Source: Lachnospiraceae bacterium
GTDB taxonomy: Bacteria; Bacillota; Clostridia; Lachnospirales; Lachnospiraceae
Direction of reading: 5' to 3'
DNA length: 64,000 nt
Assembly: GCA_017470985.1 (NCBI GenBank)
Contig: JAFUXA010000001.1
Span: forward strand, 40,415 to 104,414
The notes under the pieces are model-generated. The model ran no database searches. It had not been told where the DNA came from and saw nothing but the letters and a program-made list of their open reading frames with translations. The translations under genes were made by a program, and so were the position numbers. Position 1 is the stretch's first letter. Each line of letters begins with the position of its first letter. Shown here piece after piece: positions 17,587-28,133 of the stretch.

Positions 17587-17595
17587 TGTGGATAA
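17587..17595 (-). promoter_or_regulatory. DnaA box downstream of dnaA
   Basis: TGTGGATAA, an exact consensus DnaA box on the minus strand, five bases past the dnaA stop. The rest of the 277-bp dnaA-dnaN gap is strongly AT-rich. Confidence 0.6.
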
Positions 17596-17858
17596 CTATA
17601 TTGATAACTTGTTAAAACCATATGTATTAATTGTGAATTTATATTTATTAAATAGATGTCTATAAAATTTTAAATATATTTATATACACTCTATCAAGAT
17701 AAAATTAAGGTCTTTTCAACATGGATTTTTCATTTAATTTTTAAAATAAATTCTTGTTTCACAATAGTTTCACGAGTTATATACATATAAACACAGCTTA
17801 ATACTAATACTAATAATATTTATATATATTTATTTATGAGAAAGGAGCTTCATTCATA

Positions 17859-18968
17859 ATGAAAATTGTTTGTTCAAAATCAGAGTTAGTAAAAGGAGTT
17901 AATATTGTTTCCAAAGCAGTTCCTACTAGAACTACTATGGCAATCCTTGAATGTATTTTAATAGATGCTTCTACTAATGTAATTAAATTAACTGCCAATG
18001 ATATGGAAATTGGAATTGAAACAGTTATTGAAGGTAATATAGAAGAAAGAGGTATTATTGCTCTTGATGCTAAATTATTTGGTGATATTGTAAGAAAGCT
18101 TCCTGATAATGAAGTTATTATAGAAAGTGATGTTACTTATAAAACTACTATTTCTTGTGAAAAGGCAAACTTTAATCTGGTAGGTAAGTCAGGTGAAGAC
18201 TTTGCTGCAATTCCTATGGTAACAAGAAATAAGCCAATTGTAATTTCACAATTTACTTTAAAGGAAGTTATTAGACAAACAATTTTCTCTATTGCTGATA
18301 ATGATAATAATAAGATAATGATGGGTGAGTTATTTGATATTAAAGCAAATAACTTACAGGTTGTATCTCTTGATGGACATAGAATTTCAGTTAGAAATAT
18401 TGAATTGAAAGAATCTTATGAAGATAAGAAAGTAATTGTTCCAGGTAAGAGCTTAAATGAAATAAGCAAAATCATCGGTGGATCAGTGGATGAAGATGTG
18501 AACATATATATTTCTGACAATCATATTGTATTTGAATTTGATAAGACAACAATGGTATCTCGTCTTATTGATGGAGAATATTTCAAGATTGAGCAGATGA
18601 TTTCAAGTGATTATGATACAAAGATTTCTATTAATAAAAAAGAAATTCTTGATTGTATAGATAGAGCTACTCTTCTTGTAAAAGAGGGAGACAAGAAGCC
18701 TATCATTATGAATATTACAAATGGAAATATGGAATTAAGTATTAATTCTGTAATTGGTTCCATGAAGGAAGATATTGAGATTAATAAAGAGGGTAAGGAT
18801 ATTATGATTGGATTTAATCCTAAATTCTTTATTGATGCTCTTCGTGTAATTGATGAAGATACAATTGATATATATATGGTAAATCCAAAAGCTCCTTGTT
18901 ATATAAAGGATGCTGATAATAGATATATATATCTTATTCTTCCTGTTAACTTCAATATTGCAAATTAG
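17859..18968 (+). CDS. dnaN: DNA polymerase III sliding clamp (beta subunit)
   Basis: 369 residues with three clamp repeats. Landmarks are MKIVCSKSELVKGVNIVSKAV at the start, LDGHRISVRN in the second repeat and the C-terminal YLILPVNFN, whose typical ending is LPMR-like. The clamp tethers polymerase III to DNA and binds many repair proteins. GGAG is 11 bases before the ATG. It follows dnaA as usual, and the next three genes are tightly packed behind it. Confidence 0.97.
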   Translation: MKIVCSKSELVKGVNIVSKAVPTRTTMAILECILIDASTNVIKLTANDMEIGIETVIEGNIEERGIIALDAKLFGDIVRKLPDNEVIIESDVTYKTTISCEKANFNLVGKSGEDFAAIPMVTRNKPIVISQFTLKEVIRQTIFSIADNDNNKIMMGELFDIKANNLQVVSLDGHRISVRNIELKESYEDKKVIVPGKSLNEISKIIGGSVDEDVNIYISDNHIVFEFDKTTMVSRLIDGEYFKIEQMISSDYDTKISINKKEILDCIDRATLLVKEGDKKPIIMNITNGNMELSINSVIGSMKEDIEINKEGKDIMIGFNPKFFIDALRVIDEDTIDIYMVNPKAPCYIKDADNRYIYLILPVNFNIAN

Positions 18969-18997
18969 TATTAATAGATAGGATTTGATAAATAATT

Positions 18998-19213
18998 ATG
19001 GAAGAAATTAGTTTGAGAGAAGGCGAAGATTTTATTAAGCTTGGCCAATTATTGAAAAAAGCCGGCATGGTTGGTTCAGGAGTAGATGCCAAATTTGTAA
19101 TTCAGGATGGATTGGTTGAAGTCAATGGAGAAGTTGAATTACAGCGCGGTAAGAAGATATATCCTGATGATGTTGTTTCTTTTAATGGAGAGAGTGTTAA
19201 AGTTATAAGATGA
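18998..19213 (+). CDS. yaaA: S4-domain RNA-binding protein YaaA (RlbA)
   Basis: 71 residues. One S4 fold: FIKLGQLLKKAGMVGSGVDAKFVI, VNGEVELQRGKKIYPDDVVSF. It is the small S4 protein that commonly sits between dnaN and recF in Firmicutes; homologues are linked to 50S ribosome assembly. Its stop overlaps the recF start (ATGA at 19210), implying translational coupling. Confidence 0.93.
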   Translation: MEEISLREGEDFIKLGQLLKKAGMVGSGVDAKFVIQDGLVEVNGEVELQRGKKIYPDDVVSFNGESVKVIR

Positions 19214-20313
19214 TAATTAAATCTATAGAGTTACAGAATTTTAGAAATTACGAAAATATACATATAGATTTTGATAAAGGAACAACAATCCTATATGGTG
19301 ACAATGCTCAGGGTAAAACCAATATATTGGAAGCATGTTATGTAAGTGGTACAACGAAATCTCATAAAAAAAGTAGAGATAAAGAGATGATTCGTTTTGG
19401 CCAGGATGAAGGTCATATAAGAACCATTGTTGAGAAGCTTGGAATTGAATATCAGATTGATATTCATATTAAGAAGAATAAATCCAAAAATATTGTCATT
19501 AACAAAATTGGTCCTAAAAAAGCCAGTGATTTGTTTGGAATATTAAATATTATTTTCTTCTCACCTGAAGACTTAAATATTATAAAAAATGGACCTGCAG
19601 AGAGAAGAAATTTTATAGATGCTGAATTATGTCAGTTGGACAAGATATATCTATCAGATCTTGTAAATTATAATAAGGCATTAACTCAGAGAAATAAGCT
19701 TCTAAAGGATATGTATAATAATCCTTCCCTAAAAGATACTCTTCAAATATGGGATATGCAGCTTATTAATTATGGTAAGAAAGTAATTGCCAGAAGAAAT
19801 GAGTTTGTCCAGGAGTTAAATGATATTGTATATGATATTCATAAACAAATATCAGGTGGTAAGGAAGAATTATTTATAAAATATGAGCCAAATATTGATG
19901 ATATTTTCTTTGAAGATGAGTTGATTAGAGCAAGAGATAAGGATTATAGATTTCAATCTACTTCTGTTGGTCCTCATAGAGATGATATCAAAATATCTAT
20001 AGGTGATATAGATGTTAGAAAATATGGTTCACAGGGACAGCAGAGAAGTTGTGCTTTATCTCTTAAATTATCAGAGATTAAGCTGGTTGAAAATACAATT
20101 AATGATAAACCGATATTACTTCTTGATGATGTATTATCAGAGCTGGATAAAAACAGACAGAATTATCTACTGCAAGCTATTAATGACACCCAGACAATTA
20201 TAACTTGTACAGGATTAGATGAATTTGTAGAAAATAGATTTAATCTGAATAAAATATATCAGGTAAATGATGGTCATATAAAAGATTTGGAGGATATAAA
20301 TGAGTCAGAATAA
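19210..20313 (+). CDS. recF: DNA replication and repair protein RecF
   Basis: 367 residues. SMC-like ATPase: Walker [16 protein letters not shown] (about 29-43), signature [17 protein letters not shown], Walker [13 protein letters not shown]. RecF binds DNA ends at gaps and helps RecOR load RecA. It overlaps yaaA by 4 bp and gyrB by 14 bp, so recF, yaaA and gyrB are probably one transcript. Confidence 0.97.
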   Translation: MIIKSIELQNFRNYENIHIDFDKGTTILYGDNAQGKTNILEACYVSGTTKSHKKSRDKEMIRFGQDEGHIRTIVEKLGIEYQIDIHIKKNKSKNIVINKIGPKKASDLFGILNIIFFSPEDLNIIKNGPAERRNFIDAELCQLDKIYLSDLVNYNKALTQRNKLLKDMYNNPSLKDTLQIWDMQLINYGKKVIARRNEFVQELNDIVYDIHKQISGGKEELFIKYEPNIDDIFFEDELIRARDKDYRFQSTSVGPHRDDIKISIGDIDVRKYGSQGQQRSCALSLKLSEIKLVENTINDKPILLLDDVLSELDKNRQNYLLQAINDTQTIITCTGLDEFVENRFNLNKIYQVNDGHIKDLEDINESE

Positions 20314-22219
20314 TCAGGAATATGGAGCAGATCAGATTCAAATATTAGAAGGACTTGAAGCTGTTAGAAAGCGTCCGGGAATGTACATTGGTAGTACATC
20401 TGAGAGAGGATTACACCATTTGGTATATGAGATTGTTGATAATGCAGTAGATGAAGCTTTGGCCGGATTCTGTAAACATATTCAGGTAACAATCAATCCT
20501 GGAAATACAATAACAGTAGTGGATGATGGTCGTGGAATTCCAACAGGAATTAATAAAAAAGCTGGAATACCAGCGGTTGAAGTAGTATTTACCATCTTAC
20601 ATGCTGGTGGAAAATTCGGCGGCGGCGGATACAAAGTATCCGGAGGTCTTCACGGAGTTGGAGCTTCAGTTGTAAATGCTTTGTCAAATTGGCTTGAAGT
20701 TGAAATTTGCAGAGAAGGTAAAATATACAGACAGAGATATGAGCGTGGAAAGACAATGTATCCACTTAAGGAAGTGGGAACTTGTGACCCAGAGAAGACA
20801 GGTACCAAGGTAACATTTGAACCTGATGGAAGTATTTTTGAAACTACTATATTTGACTTTAATACATTGAAAGTAAGACTTAGAGAGACAGCATTTCTTA
20901 CAAAAGGATTAAAGATTACTCTTAAGGATGAGCGCGAGGAAGAAGTAAATGAGAGAGAATTCTACTATGAAGGTGGAATCAAGGAGTTCGTTAATTATCT
21001 CAATCGCGGTAAAGAGCCTCTCTATGGTGATGTTATATATTGTGAAGGCGAAAAAGACGGAGTATATGTAGAAGTAGCTTTCCAGCATAATGATGCCTAT
21101 AACGAGAATTGCTTAAGCTTTGTAAATAATATTATTACTCCGGAAGGTGGTACACATCTGGCTGGTTTTAGAGCAGCAGTTACCAAAGTATTTAACAGCT
21201 ATGCTCGCAATAATAAGATTATTAAAGAAAAAGATGATGCCTTGGATGGTGAAGATATAAGAGAAGGTATTGCTGCAATTATAAGTATCAAGATTGAGGA
21301 ACCTCAGTTTGAAGGACAGACTAAGCAGAAGCTTGGTAATTCAGAAGCAAGAGGTGCTGTTGATTCAATTGTAACTGAGAAACTTACATATTTCTTAGAG
21401 CAGAATCCATCAGTTGCCAAGACCATCTGTGAGAAATCTCTTAGATCAAAGAAGGCTAGAGAGGCTGCAAGAAAAGCTAGAGAAGCTTCTCGAAAGGGAG
21501 CATTGGAAGTTGGATCTCTTCCGGGTAAGCTTGCTGATTGTTCTGACAAGAACCCTGAAAACTGTGAAATATTCATAGTAGAGGGAGATTCTGCGGGAGG
21601 ATCTGCAAAGAAGGCTAGAAATCGTGCAACTCAGGCAATTTTACCGCTTCGCGGAAAGATTTTAAATGTTGAGAAGGCACAGATTAACAGAATATATGAT
21701 AATGCTGAGATTCGTTCAATGATTACAGCTTTTGGAACAGGTATTCAGGATGATTTTGATATTGAAAAATTGAGATATCACAAGATTATTATTATGACTG
21801 ATGCCGATGTTGATGGAGCTCATATTGCTACTCTTATGCTTACATTCCTGTATAGATTTATGCCGGAATTAATAAGACAGGGATATGTATATTTGGCTAC
21901 TCCTCCTCTATATAAGATTGAGAAGAATAGAAAAGAATGGTATGCATACTCTGATGAAGAATTGAACAATATTATGATTGAAATCGGAAGAGATGGAAAT
22001 AATAAAGTTCAGCGATATAAGGGACTTGGAGAAATGGATGCTGAGCAGCTCTGGGAGACAACAATGGATCCTGAGAAGAGAATCTTGAAGAGAGTAATGA
22101 TTGATTCAGAGGATGCTGCTGAAATAGATGCAACATTTTCAGTTCTTATGGGTGACAAAGTTGAGCCTAGAAGAGAATTTATTGAAGAAAACGCAAGATT
22201 TGCAGATTTAGATATCTAA
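20300..22219 (+). CDS. gyrB: DNA gyrase subunit B
   Basis: 639 residues, the usual Gram-positive length. The GHKL ATPase domain has [23 protein letters not shown] and [15 protein letters not shown]. The TOPRIM domain has [17 protein letters not shown] and [11 protein letters not shown], and the tail has [25 protein letters not shown] precedes the ATG inside recF. With GyrA it introduces negative supercoils using ATP. Confidence 0.98.
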   Translation: MSQNNQEYGADQIQILEGLEAVRKRPGMYIGSTSERGLHHLVYEIVDNAVDEALAGFCKHIQVTINPGNTITVVDDGRGIPTGINKKAGIPAVEVVFTILHAGGKFGGGGYKVSGGLHGVGASVVNALSNWLEVEICREGKIYRQRYERGKTMYPLKEVGTCDPEKTGTKVTFEPDGSIFETTIFDFNTLKVRLRETAFLTKGLKITLKDEREEEVNEREFYYEGGIKEFVNYLNRGKEPLYGDVIYCEGEKDGVYVEVAFQHNDAYNENCLSFVNNIITPEGGTHLAGFRAAVTKVFNSYARNNKIIKEKDDALDGEDIREGIAAIISIKIEEPQFEGQTKQKLGNSEARGAVDSIVTEKLTYFLEQNPSVAKTICEKSLRSKKAREAARKAREASRKGALEVGSLPGKLADCSDKNPENCEIFIVEGDSAGGSAKKARNRATQAILPLRGKILNVEKAQINRIYDNAEIRSMITAFGTGIQDDFDIEKLRYHKIIIMTDADVDGAHIATLMLTFLYRFMPELIRQGYVYLATPPLYKIEKNRKEWYAYSDEELNNIMIEIGRDGNNKVQRYKGLGEMDAEQLWETTMDPEKRILKRVMIDSEDAAEIDATFSVLMGDKVEPRREFIEENARFADLDI

Positions 22220-22233
22220 GAGGAATTTATAAA

Positions 22234-24741
22234 ATGGATGATAAGATTTTTGACCAAATTCATGAAGTAGACTTAAAAACTACAATGGAATCATCATATA
22301 TTGATTATGCCATGAGTGTTATTGCGGCACGTGCTCTTCCAGATGTTAGAGATGGTATGAAACCGGTTCAGCGTAGAATATTATATTCTATGAATGAACT
22401 TGGCAATACATATGATAAACCACATAAGAAATGTGCACGTATCGTCGGTGATACAATGGGTAAGTACCATCCACATGGAGATAGTTCTATTTACGGAGCC
22501 CTGGTAAATATGGCTCAGGAATGGAATATGAGATATACACTTGTAGATGGTCATGGTAACTTCGGTTCTGAAGATGGTGATGGAGCTGCAGCTATGCGTT
22601 ATACTGAGGCAAGACTTGCCAAGATGGCTCAGTATATGATTGAAGATTTAGGAAAAGATACTGTAGATTTCATACCAAACTATGATGAGACAGAGAAAGA
22701 GCCAGTAGTATTGCCATCTAGATTTCCAAATCTTTTGGTAAATGGTACAACTGGTATTGCCGTTGGTATGGCTACAAATATTCCACCTCATAATCTTCGT
22801 GAAGTTGTAAATGCTGTTAACAAGATTATTGATAATGAAATCGAGGAAGATAGAGATACTGAAATCGATGAGATTATGGATATAATCAAGGGACCAGATT
22901 TCCCTACAGGTGGAGTAATTCTCGGTAGATCTGGAATTGAAGAGGCTTACAGAACCGGACGCGGCAAAATTCGTGTAAGAGCTGTAACAGAAATAGAACC
23001 AATGGACAATGGTAAGAATAGAATTGTTGTTACCGAGTTACCATATAATGTAAACAAGGCTAAGTTGGTAGAATACATTGGGAAATTACATCGTGATAAG
23101 AAAATTGATGGTATTACAGATTTAAGAGATGAGTCAAACCGCGAAGGTATTAGAGTTGTAATTGAGCTTCGTCGTGATGTAAATCCAAATGTTATATTGA
23201 ATCAGCTTTATAAACATACACAGTTGCAGGATACATTTGGTGTGATAATGCTTGCTTTGGTAAATAATCAGCCAAAGGTATTGAATATTCTAGAGATGAT
23301 CAAATATTATCTTGATCATCAGAAGGATGTTGTTACCAGAAGAACCAAGTATGATTTGAACAAAGCTGAGGAGAGAGACCATATTATTCAGGGATTATTA
23401 ATTGCTCAGGATAATATTGATGAGGTTATCTCAATCATCAGAAGTTCTAAAGACACTGCAACAGCAAAGCAGAGATTAATTGAGAGATTTGAATTGTCAG
23501 AGGCTCAGTCCAATGCCATTGTTGAGATGAGACTTAGAGCTCTCACAGGTTTGGAGAGAAGCAAGCTTGAGGAGGAGCATAATAGTCTCTTGAAGTTAAT
23601 TGCTGAATTGAAGGCAATCTTGGCAGATGAGAAGTTACTCCTTGGAGTTATTAAGAAAGAGATTTCTGAAATTGCTGATAAGTTCGGTGATGATAGAAGA
23701 ACTGCTATCGGATTTGATGAATTTGATATTTCAATGGAGGATATGATTCCTGTTACCAATACAGTTATTACATTTACAAAGCTTGGTTATATCAAGAGAA
23801 TGAATGTAGATAACTTCAAGAGCCAGAATAGAGGCGGTAAGGGAATCAAGGGAATGGAGACAATAGATGAAGATTATATTGTCGAAATGATGATGACCAC
23901 ATCTCACCATTACCTGATGTTCTTCACTAACTTCGGTAGAGTTTACAGATTGAAGGCATATGAGATTCCTGAGTGTTCTAGAACAGCTCGTGGAACAGCT
24001 ATTGTAAATCTATTGCAGTTGCAGCCTGATGAGAAAATCACATCTATGATTCCTATCAAGGAATATAATGATGATCAGTATCTGTTTATGGCTACAAAGA
24101 CAGGTATTGTGAAGAAGACCAAGATTACTGATTATTCAAATATCAGAAAGAATGGTTTGGCTGCAATTAATTTAAGAGATGATGATAAGCTTATTGAAGT
24201 AAAGCTTACAGATAATAGCGAAGATGTAATTCTTATTACAAAATTTGGTCAGTGTATCAGATTTAATGAGAAGGATGTAAGAGCTACAGGTCGTACATCT
24301 ATGGGTGTAATAGGTATGAATCTCATGGATGAGGATGAAGTAATTGCCATGCAGCTTGCATCAGCTGGCGAGTCACTTATGATTGTCTCTGAGAAGGGAC
24401 TTGGAAAATGTACTCTTATGACAGAATTCTCTACTCAGCGCCGTGGTGGTAAGGGTGTAAAATGTTATAAGATTACAGAGAAAACAGGAAATCTGGTAGG
24501 TGCCAAGGCTGTTGTAAAAGAAAATGAAATGATGCTTATTAATACTGATGGTATTATCATCAGAATTAGAATCAGTGATACTACATTATTGGGCAGAATC
24601 ACTTCCGGAGTTAAGCTTATTAACTTAAAGGAAAATGAGAAGGTTGCCAGCATTGCAGTTGTTGCTGAGGAGGATTTATTATTTGACGAGGAAGGAAATC
24701 CAATAAAGGATTCCAGTGAAGAAGATAAATCTGAAGAATAA
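22234..24741 (+). CDS. gyrA: DNA gyrase subunit A
   Basis: 835 residues. The catalytic tyrosine is Tyr123 in MRYTEARLAKM. The quinolone region reads HPHGDSSIYGALVNMAQ with the wild-type Ser. The C-terminal beta-pinwheel carries the GyrA box QRRGGKG (about 736), which marks gyrase rather than topoisomerase IV. It lies 14 bp after gyrB, with the usual order. A strong terminator follows. Confidence 0.98.
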   Translation: MDDKIFDQIHEVDLKTTMESSYIDYAMSVIAARALPDVRDGMKPVQRRILYSMNELGNTYDKPHKKCARIVGDTMGKYHPHGDSSIYGALVNMAQEWNMRYTLVDGHGNFGSEDGDGAAAMRYTEARLAKMAQYMIEDLGKDTVDFIPNYDETEKEPVVLPSRFPNLLVNGTTGIAVGMATNIPPHNLREVVNAVNKIIDNEIEEDRDTEIDEIMDIIKGPDFPTGGVILGRSGIEEAYRTGRGKIRVRAVTEIEPMDNGKNRIVVTELPYNVNKAKLVEYIGKLHRDKKIDGITDLRDESNREGIRVVIELRRDVNPNVILNQLYKHTQLQDTFGVIMLALVNNQPKVLNILEMIKYYLDHQKDVVTRRTKYDLNKAEERDHIIQGLLIAQDNIDEVISIIRSSKDTATAKQRLIERFELSEAQSNAIVEMRLRALTGLERSKLEEEHNSLLKLIAELKAILADEKLLLGVIKKEISEIADKFGDDRRTAIGFDEFDISMEDMIPVTNTVITFTKLGYIKRMNVDNFKSQNRGGKGIKGMETIDEDYIVEMMMTTSHHYLMFFTNFGRVYRLKAYEIPECSRTARGTAIVNLLQLQPDEKITSMIPIKEYNDDQYLFMATKTGIVKKTKITDYSNIRKNGLAAINLRDDDKLIEVKLTDNSEDVILITKFGQCIRFNEKDVRATGRTSMGVIGMNLMDEDEVIAMQLASAGESLMIVSEKGLGKCTLMTEFSTQRRGGKGVKCYKITEKTGNLVGAKAVVKENEMMLINTDGIIIRIRISDTTLLGRITSGVKLINLKENEKVASIAVVAEEDLLFDEEGNPIKDSSEEDKSEE

Positions 24742-24760
24742 TTAAATAACAATAAAAAGA

Positions 24761-24800
24761 AATACTCTCTTTAATGTCTTTTAGGGACGAAGAGAGTATT
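24761..24800. terminator. Bidirectional terminator between gyrA and the TetR gene
   Basis: AATACTCTCTT pairs perfectly with AAGAGAGTATT around an 18-base loop. TTTTTATT follows on the plus strand, and a T-rich tail follows on the minus strand. Confidence 0.88.
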
Positions 24801-24809
24801 TTTTATTAT

Positions 24810-25355
24810 TTAACATATCATATATTTCGCAATAATCTGTGCTAATTCATGTGTGGATATACTATTATTCTCGTTAGAATTAATCCATTTTTCTACAATG
24901 GATAAAAAGCCAAAAGAATGATAGGTGAAAAATACAGACGATTCAAAATCATTATTATTATCTGATGAATAAGAATTAATTGACATTTTATCCATACAAT
25001 AATTTAGAACTAAATTGTAGAAATCCATATTTTTGGTTTCGAAGAATCTTTTGTAGATTTTCTTATTTGATTCTATATAGTCCAATACATTTTCCAGCAG
25101 ATTAATAATATTTTCTTCTGTTTTCTCTATGCCTATAAACTTCTGAATATCCAAATCATTTAAAATATCTTTTTCAAAATCCTCAATAAGATCGTATAAA
25201 TCCACATAATGATTATAGAAAGTGGTTCTTGAAATATGAGCTTCTTTGCATATATCAATTATTTTAATTTTATTAAGGGGTTTTGATTCCATTAAAGTTT
25301 TCAAACTGTTTTTTATAATTGTGTTGGTTACACTATATCGAATATCATTTTCCAT
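24810..25355 (-). CDS. TetR/AcrR-family regulator
   Basis: 181 residues from the ATG at 25355, which has AGAGGA nine bases upstream; longer in-frame starts lack one. The N-terminal helix-turn-helix is NKIKIIDICKEAHISRTTFYNHYVDLYDLIEDFE (about 29-62). The C-terminal half resembles the TetR_C_8 type found in DhaS-like regulators. It is divergent from the SDR at 25595, with 239 bp between, so regulation of that gene is plausible. No clear operator palindrome was seen. Confidence 0.88.
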   Translation of the reverse strand: MENDIRYSVTNTIIKNSLKTLMESKPLNKIKIIDICKEAHISRTTFYNHYVDLYDLIEDFEKDILNDLDIQKFIGIEKTEENIINLLENVLDYIESNKKIYKRFFETKNMDFYNLVLNYCMDKMSINSYSSDNNNDFESSVFFTYHSFGFLSIVEKWINSNENNSISTHELAQIIAKYMIC

Positions 25356-25594
25356 ATTATAAAGTCCTCTAAAATATTTTTTTGCAGTTAGTATTATCAT
25401 CCGTAAATAGGTGAAAGTGGGATTACAAATTGAAGAAAATGTTAAGTTATTTTACATATATCAATAAGTAATAAAGTATATTTACACAAATAAAAACTTG
25501 ATAGTTGAAGCTGGTGGATATGACAAATATTATAATAACTGGTTTTAATCACGAGTTAGAGAGTAGGGAAAACTGTAATACGGAGGAAGATATA

Positions 25595-26401
25595 ATGGAT
25601 TTCACAAGTGTACAAGGCAAAGTTGTAATAGTGACTGGAGCCAGTAGAGGAATAGGAGAAGCTATTGCAAGAGTTTATGCCGAGAATGGTATGAAGGTTG
25701 TCCTTGCAGCAAGAAGTAAGGATCAGGGAGAAAATGTAGTTAAGGAAATAAAAGAAAAAGGTGGAGATGCAATATTTGTCCAGACAGATTGTAGCGATGC
25801 CGATCAGATAAAAAATCTTGTAAATGAAGCAGTAAATCATTATGGAAAATTAGATGGAATAGTAAGCAATGCGGGTATAGGAATGGGAGGATTCCCATTA
25901 CATGAATATGAGGACGAGGATTATGATAAGATATTTGATTTAAACAGCAAGGCAGTATATATAGGAATGAAATATGCTGCAAAAGCTATATTTGAGACGG
26001 GCTCAAAGGGAGGATTTATAATAAATGTTGCTTCTATTGCAGGAATAATGGCTCAAAGAGGACAAGCGCTTTATACAGCAACAAAGCATGGAGTAGTTGG
26101 AATGACCAAGGCAGCAGCATTGGATTATGCACCATATAATATAACTGTCAATGCAATATGCCCTGGATATACCAAAACATCAATATTTGGTGATATACCT
26201 GAAGTTGCTATGGAAATGTTTGCAAAGGATTGTCCTGCTCAGAGAATGGGGAATCCTGTTGAATGTGCATATCTGGCTCTGTTTCTGGCAAGTGACATGT
26301 CCAGATATATTACAGGTGCAGCAATTCCTGTGGATGGCGCTTTAAGCGCCGGACATCAGAATGTAACCCAGTGGAAGCATCCTGAAATCAGAAATAATTA
26401 A
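25595..26401 (+). CDS. Short-chain dehydrogenase/reductase
   Basis: 268 residues from the ATG at 25595 with GGAGGAAG upstream; an earlier in-frame start adds about 30 residues not typical of the family. The classical SDR set is complete: TGASRGIGEAIA (NAD(P) binding), NAGIG, catalytic Ser in INVASIAGIM, YTATKHG (Tyr-x3-Lys) and the C-terminal ITGAAIPVDGAL. Closest by eye to glucose-dehydrogenase-like or 3-oxoacyl-reductase-like oxidoreductases. Substrate unknown. The divergent TetR gene is its likely regulator. Confidence 0.93.
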   Translation: MDFTSVQGKVVIVTGASRGIGEAIARVYAENGMKVVLAARSKDQGENVVKEIKEKGGDAIFVQTDCSDADQIKNLVNEAVNHYGKLDGIVSNAGIGMGGFPLHEYEDEDYDKIFDLNSKAVYIGMKYAAKAIFETGSKGGFIINVASIAGIMAQRGQALYTATKHGVVGMTKAAALDYAPYNITVNAICPGYTKTSIFGDIPEVAMEMFAKDCPAQRMGNPVECAYLALFLASDMSRYITGAAIPVDGALSAGHQNVTQWKHPEIRNN

Positions 26402-26445
26402 AGACTCCAGTAAAATGTATAAAAAAGCTTAAAAAACAACGAATT

Positions 26446-26478
26446 TAGCCTGCCGGTTAATCTTTAACTGGCGGGCTA
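26446..26478 (+). terminator. Hairpin after the SDR gene, before the fumarase genes
   Basis: TAGCCTGCCGGTTAA pairs with TTAACTGGCGGGCTA around a 3-base loop (a few G-T pairs), followed by the weak tail TTTAGTTT. A TATAAT at 26486-26491, with TTTAAC 17 bp upstream inside the hairpin, may be the fumarase promoter. Confidence 0.6.
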
Positions 26479-26523
26479 TTTAGTTTATAATAGTGGCAAT
26501 GAGCAGAAAAATTGGAGGCGGAC

Positions 26524-27369
26524 ATGATTAGAGAATTAGATACAGCTATTATTACTGAAAATATTAAAGAAATGTGTATTGAGGCAAATCATTACCTGTC
26601 AGAGGATATGAAGCAGGCACTGGATCAGGCCAAAGTATGGGAGGAATCTGAATTAGGCAAGAAGATTCTAAACCAATTGGAATCTAATCTTGAAATAGCA
26701 GACAAGGAAATGATTCCAATATGCCAGGATACAGGTATGGCTGTAGTATTTATTGAAGTAGGTCAGGATGTACATTTCACAGGAGAGAATATAGAAGAGG
26801 CCATAAATGAAGGTGTAAGGCGTGGATATACAGAAGGCTATCTCAGAAAATCAGTAGTGTCCGATCCAATAGAGAGAGTAAATACCAAAGACAACACTCC
26901 TGCGATTATACATTACAGTATTGTTCCAGGAGATAAAGTTAAGATTACATTGGCACCAAAAGGTTTTGGAAGCGAAAACATGAGCAGGGTATTTATGCTG
27001 AAACCTGCAGATGGAATTGAAGGCGTGAAAAATGCTATTTTGACAGCTGTAAAGGATGCTGGACCAAATGCTTGTCCTCCTATGGTTGTGGGTGCAGGAA
27101 TTGGAGGTACATTTGAAAAATGTGCATTATTGTCAAAAAAAGCGTTGACTAGAGAAGTAAATTGCCACAGTGAAATTGAGTGGGTGGCAAATTTAGAGAA
27201 AGAAATGCTGGAAAAAATCAACCGTCTGGGTATAGGACCGGGAGGTTTAGGTGGCACAACTACAGCTTTGGCAGTAAATATTAATACATATCCAACCCAT
27301 ATTGCCGGTTTACCTGTGGCAATAAATATTTGTTGCCATGTAAACAGACATAGTGTAAGGGAAATATAA
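26524..27369 (+). CDS. Fumarate hydratase alpha subunit (two-subunit class I)
   Basis: 281 residues from the ATG at 26524 with GGAGG upstream. Class I iron-sulfur hydratase N-terminal domain: PICQDTGMAVVFIEVG (cluster cysteine), NTKDNTPAIIHYSIVPGD, ACPPMVVGAGIGGTFEKCALLSKKAL, and LGIGPGGLGGTTTALAVNI. It forms the [4Fe-4S] half of a heteromeric fumarase (or related L(+)-tartrate dehydratase); the next gene is the beta half. Sequence alone does not fully separate fumarase from tartrate dehydratase. Confidence 0.93.
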   Translation: MIRELDTAIITENIKEMCIEANHYLSEDMKQALDQAKVWEESELGKKILNQLESNLEIADKEMIPICQDTGMAVVFIEVGQDVHFTGENIEEAINEGVRRGYTEGYLRKSVVSDPIERVNTKDNTPAIIHYSIVPGDKVKITLAPKGFGSENMSRVFMLKPADGIEGVKNAILTAVKDAGPNACPPMVVGAGIGGTFEKCALLSKKALTREVNCHSEIEWVANLEKEMLEKINRLGIGPGGLGGTTTALAVNINTYPTHIAGLPVAINICCHVNRHSVREI

Positions 27370-27438
27370 AAGTTATTTGGTTTTAATAAGATAAGTAACA
27401 CGCAGATTTTGACATATTATAAAAAAGAGATGGATATT

Positions 27439-27993
27439 ATGGATAAAAGAATTGAATTACCTATAAATGGAGAAATAGCAGAAGGATTAAAAGCCGGAGA
27501 TTATGTATATCTCTCAGGTGAAATGTATGTAGCCAGAGATGCGGCTCACAAGAGACTGATGGAACTTATAGAAAAGGGAGAGAAGCTGCCAATAGATTTG
27601 GAGAATGCTGCTATTTATTATATGGGACCTTCTCCTGCAAGAGAGGGAAGACCAATTGGTTCAGCTGGACCTACTACAGCAAGTCGTATGGATAAATATG
27701 CTCCAACCCTTCTGGATTTAGGACTTAAGGCTATGATAGGAAAAGGAAAGAGAACTCCAGAAGTATTAGAAGCAGTTAACAGAAACAAGGCAGTATATTT
27801 TGCAGCAATAGGTGGTGCGGGAGCATTACTTTCTAAATGTATTGTTGAATCAGAAATAATATGTTATGAGGATTTGGGAGCAGAGGCAATCAGAAAGATA
27901 AAAGTCGTTGATTTTCCGGTTATAGTGGTTGCAGATTGCCACGGAAATAATTTATACGAGAGTGCTATTTTACAGTTTAAGAAAGAGAATTAG
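27439..27993 (+). CDS. Fumarate hydratase beta subunit
   Basis: About 184 residues. The ATG at 27439 has GAGATGG in front; 27430 is an alternative adding three residues. The C-terminal class I fumarase domain: LKAGDYVYLSGEMYVARDAAHKR, YYMGPSPAREGRPIGSAGPTTASRMD, MIGKGKR, and YFAAIGGAGALLSKCI. It pairs with the alpha subunit just upstream to interconvert fumarate and malate. Confidence 0.93.
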   Translation: MDKRIELPINGEIAEGLKAGDYVYLSGEMYVARDAAHKRLMELIEKGEKLPIDLENAAIYYMGPSPAREGRPIGSAGPTTASRMDKYAPTLLDLGLKAMIGKGKRTPEVLEAVNRNKAVYFAAIGGAGALLSKCIVESEIICYEDLGAEAIRKIKVVDFPVIVVADCHGNNLYESAILQFKKEN

Positions 27994-28066
27994 ATATATT
28001 TACCCTATTAAAATATATAAATAATTATTTTTTATAAGAAAAATAAGGATAATAGTGAAATTTTCA

Positions 28067-28095
28067 TTGACAAAAAAAGCGCTATTTAGTAGAAT
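28067..28095 (+). promoter_or_regulatory. Promoter of the tRNA-Ser/tRNA-Cys pair
   Basis: TTGACA, 17 bp, TAGAAT, about 38 bp upstream of tRNA-Ser. Confidence 0.8.
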
Positions 28096-28133
28096 TGTCT
28101 ATGCGTTGTGATTAAGAAGATATTAATTGACAG

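Noticed and set aside
17755-17776. Partial parS-like sequences TGTTTCAC and GTTTCACGAG in the dnaA-dnaN gap
   Set aside because: Only about 11 of 16 consensus positions match and there is no palindrome, unlike the two perfect sites at 6344 and 6454.
25505-25594. N-terminal extension of the SDR gene
   Set aside because: The 30 extra in-frame residues have no family match, whereas GGAGGAAG sits just before the ATG at 25595, so this stretch is treated as untranslated leader.
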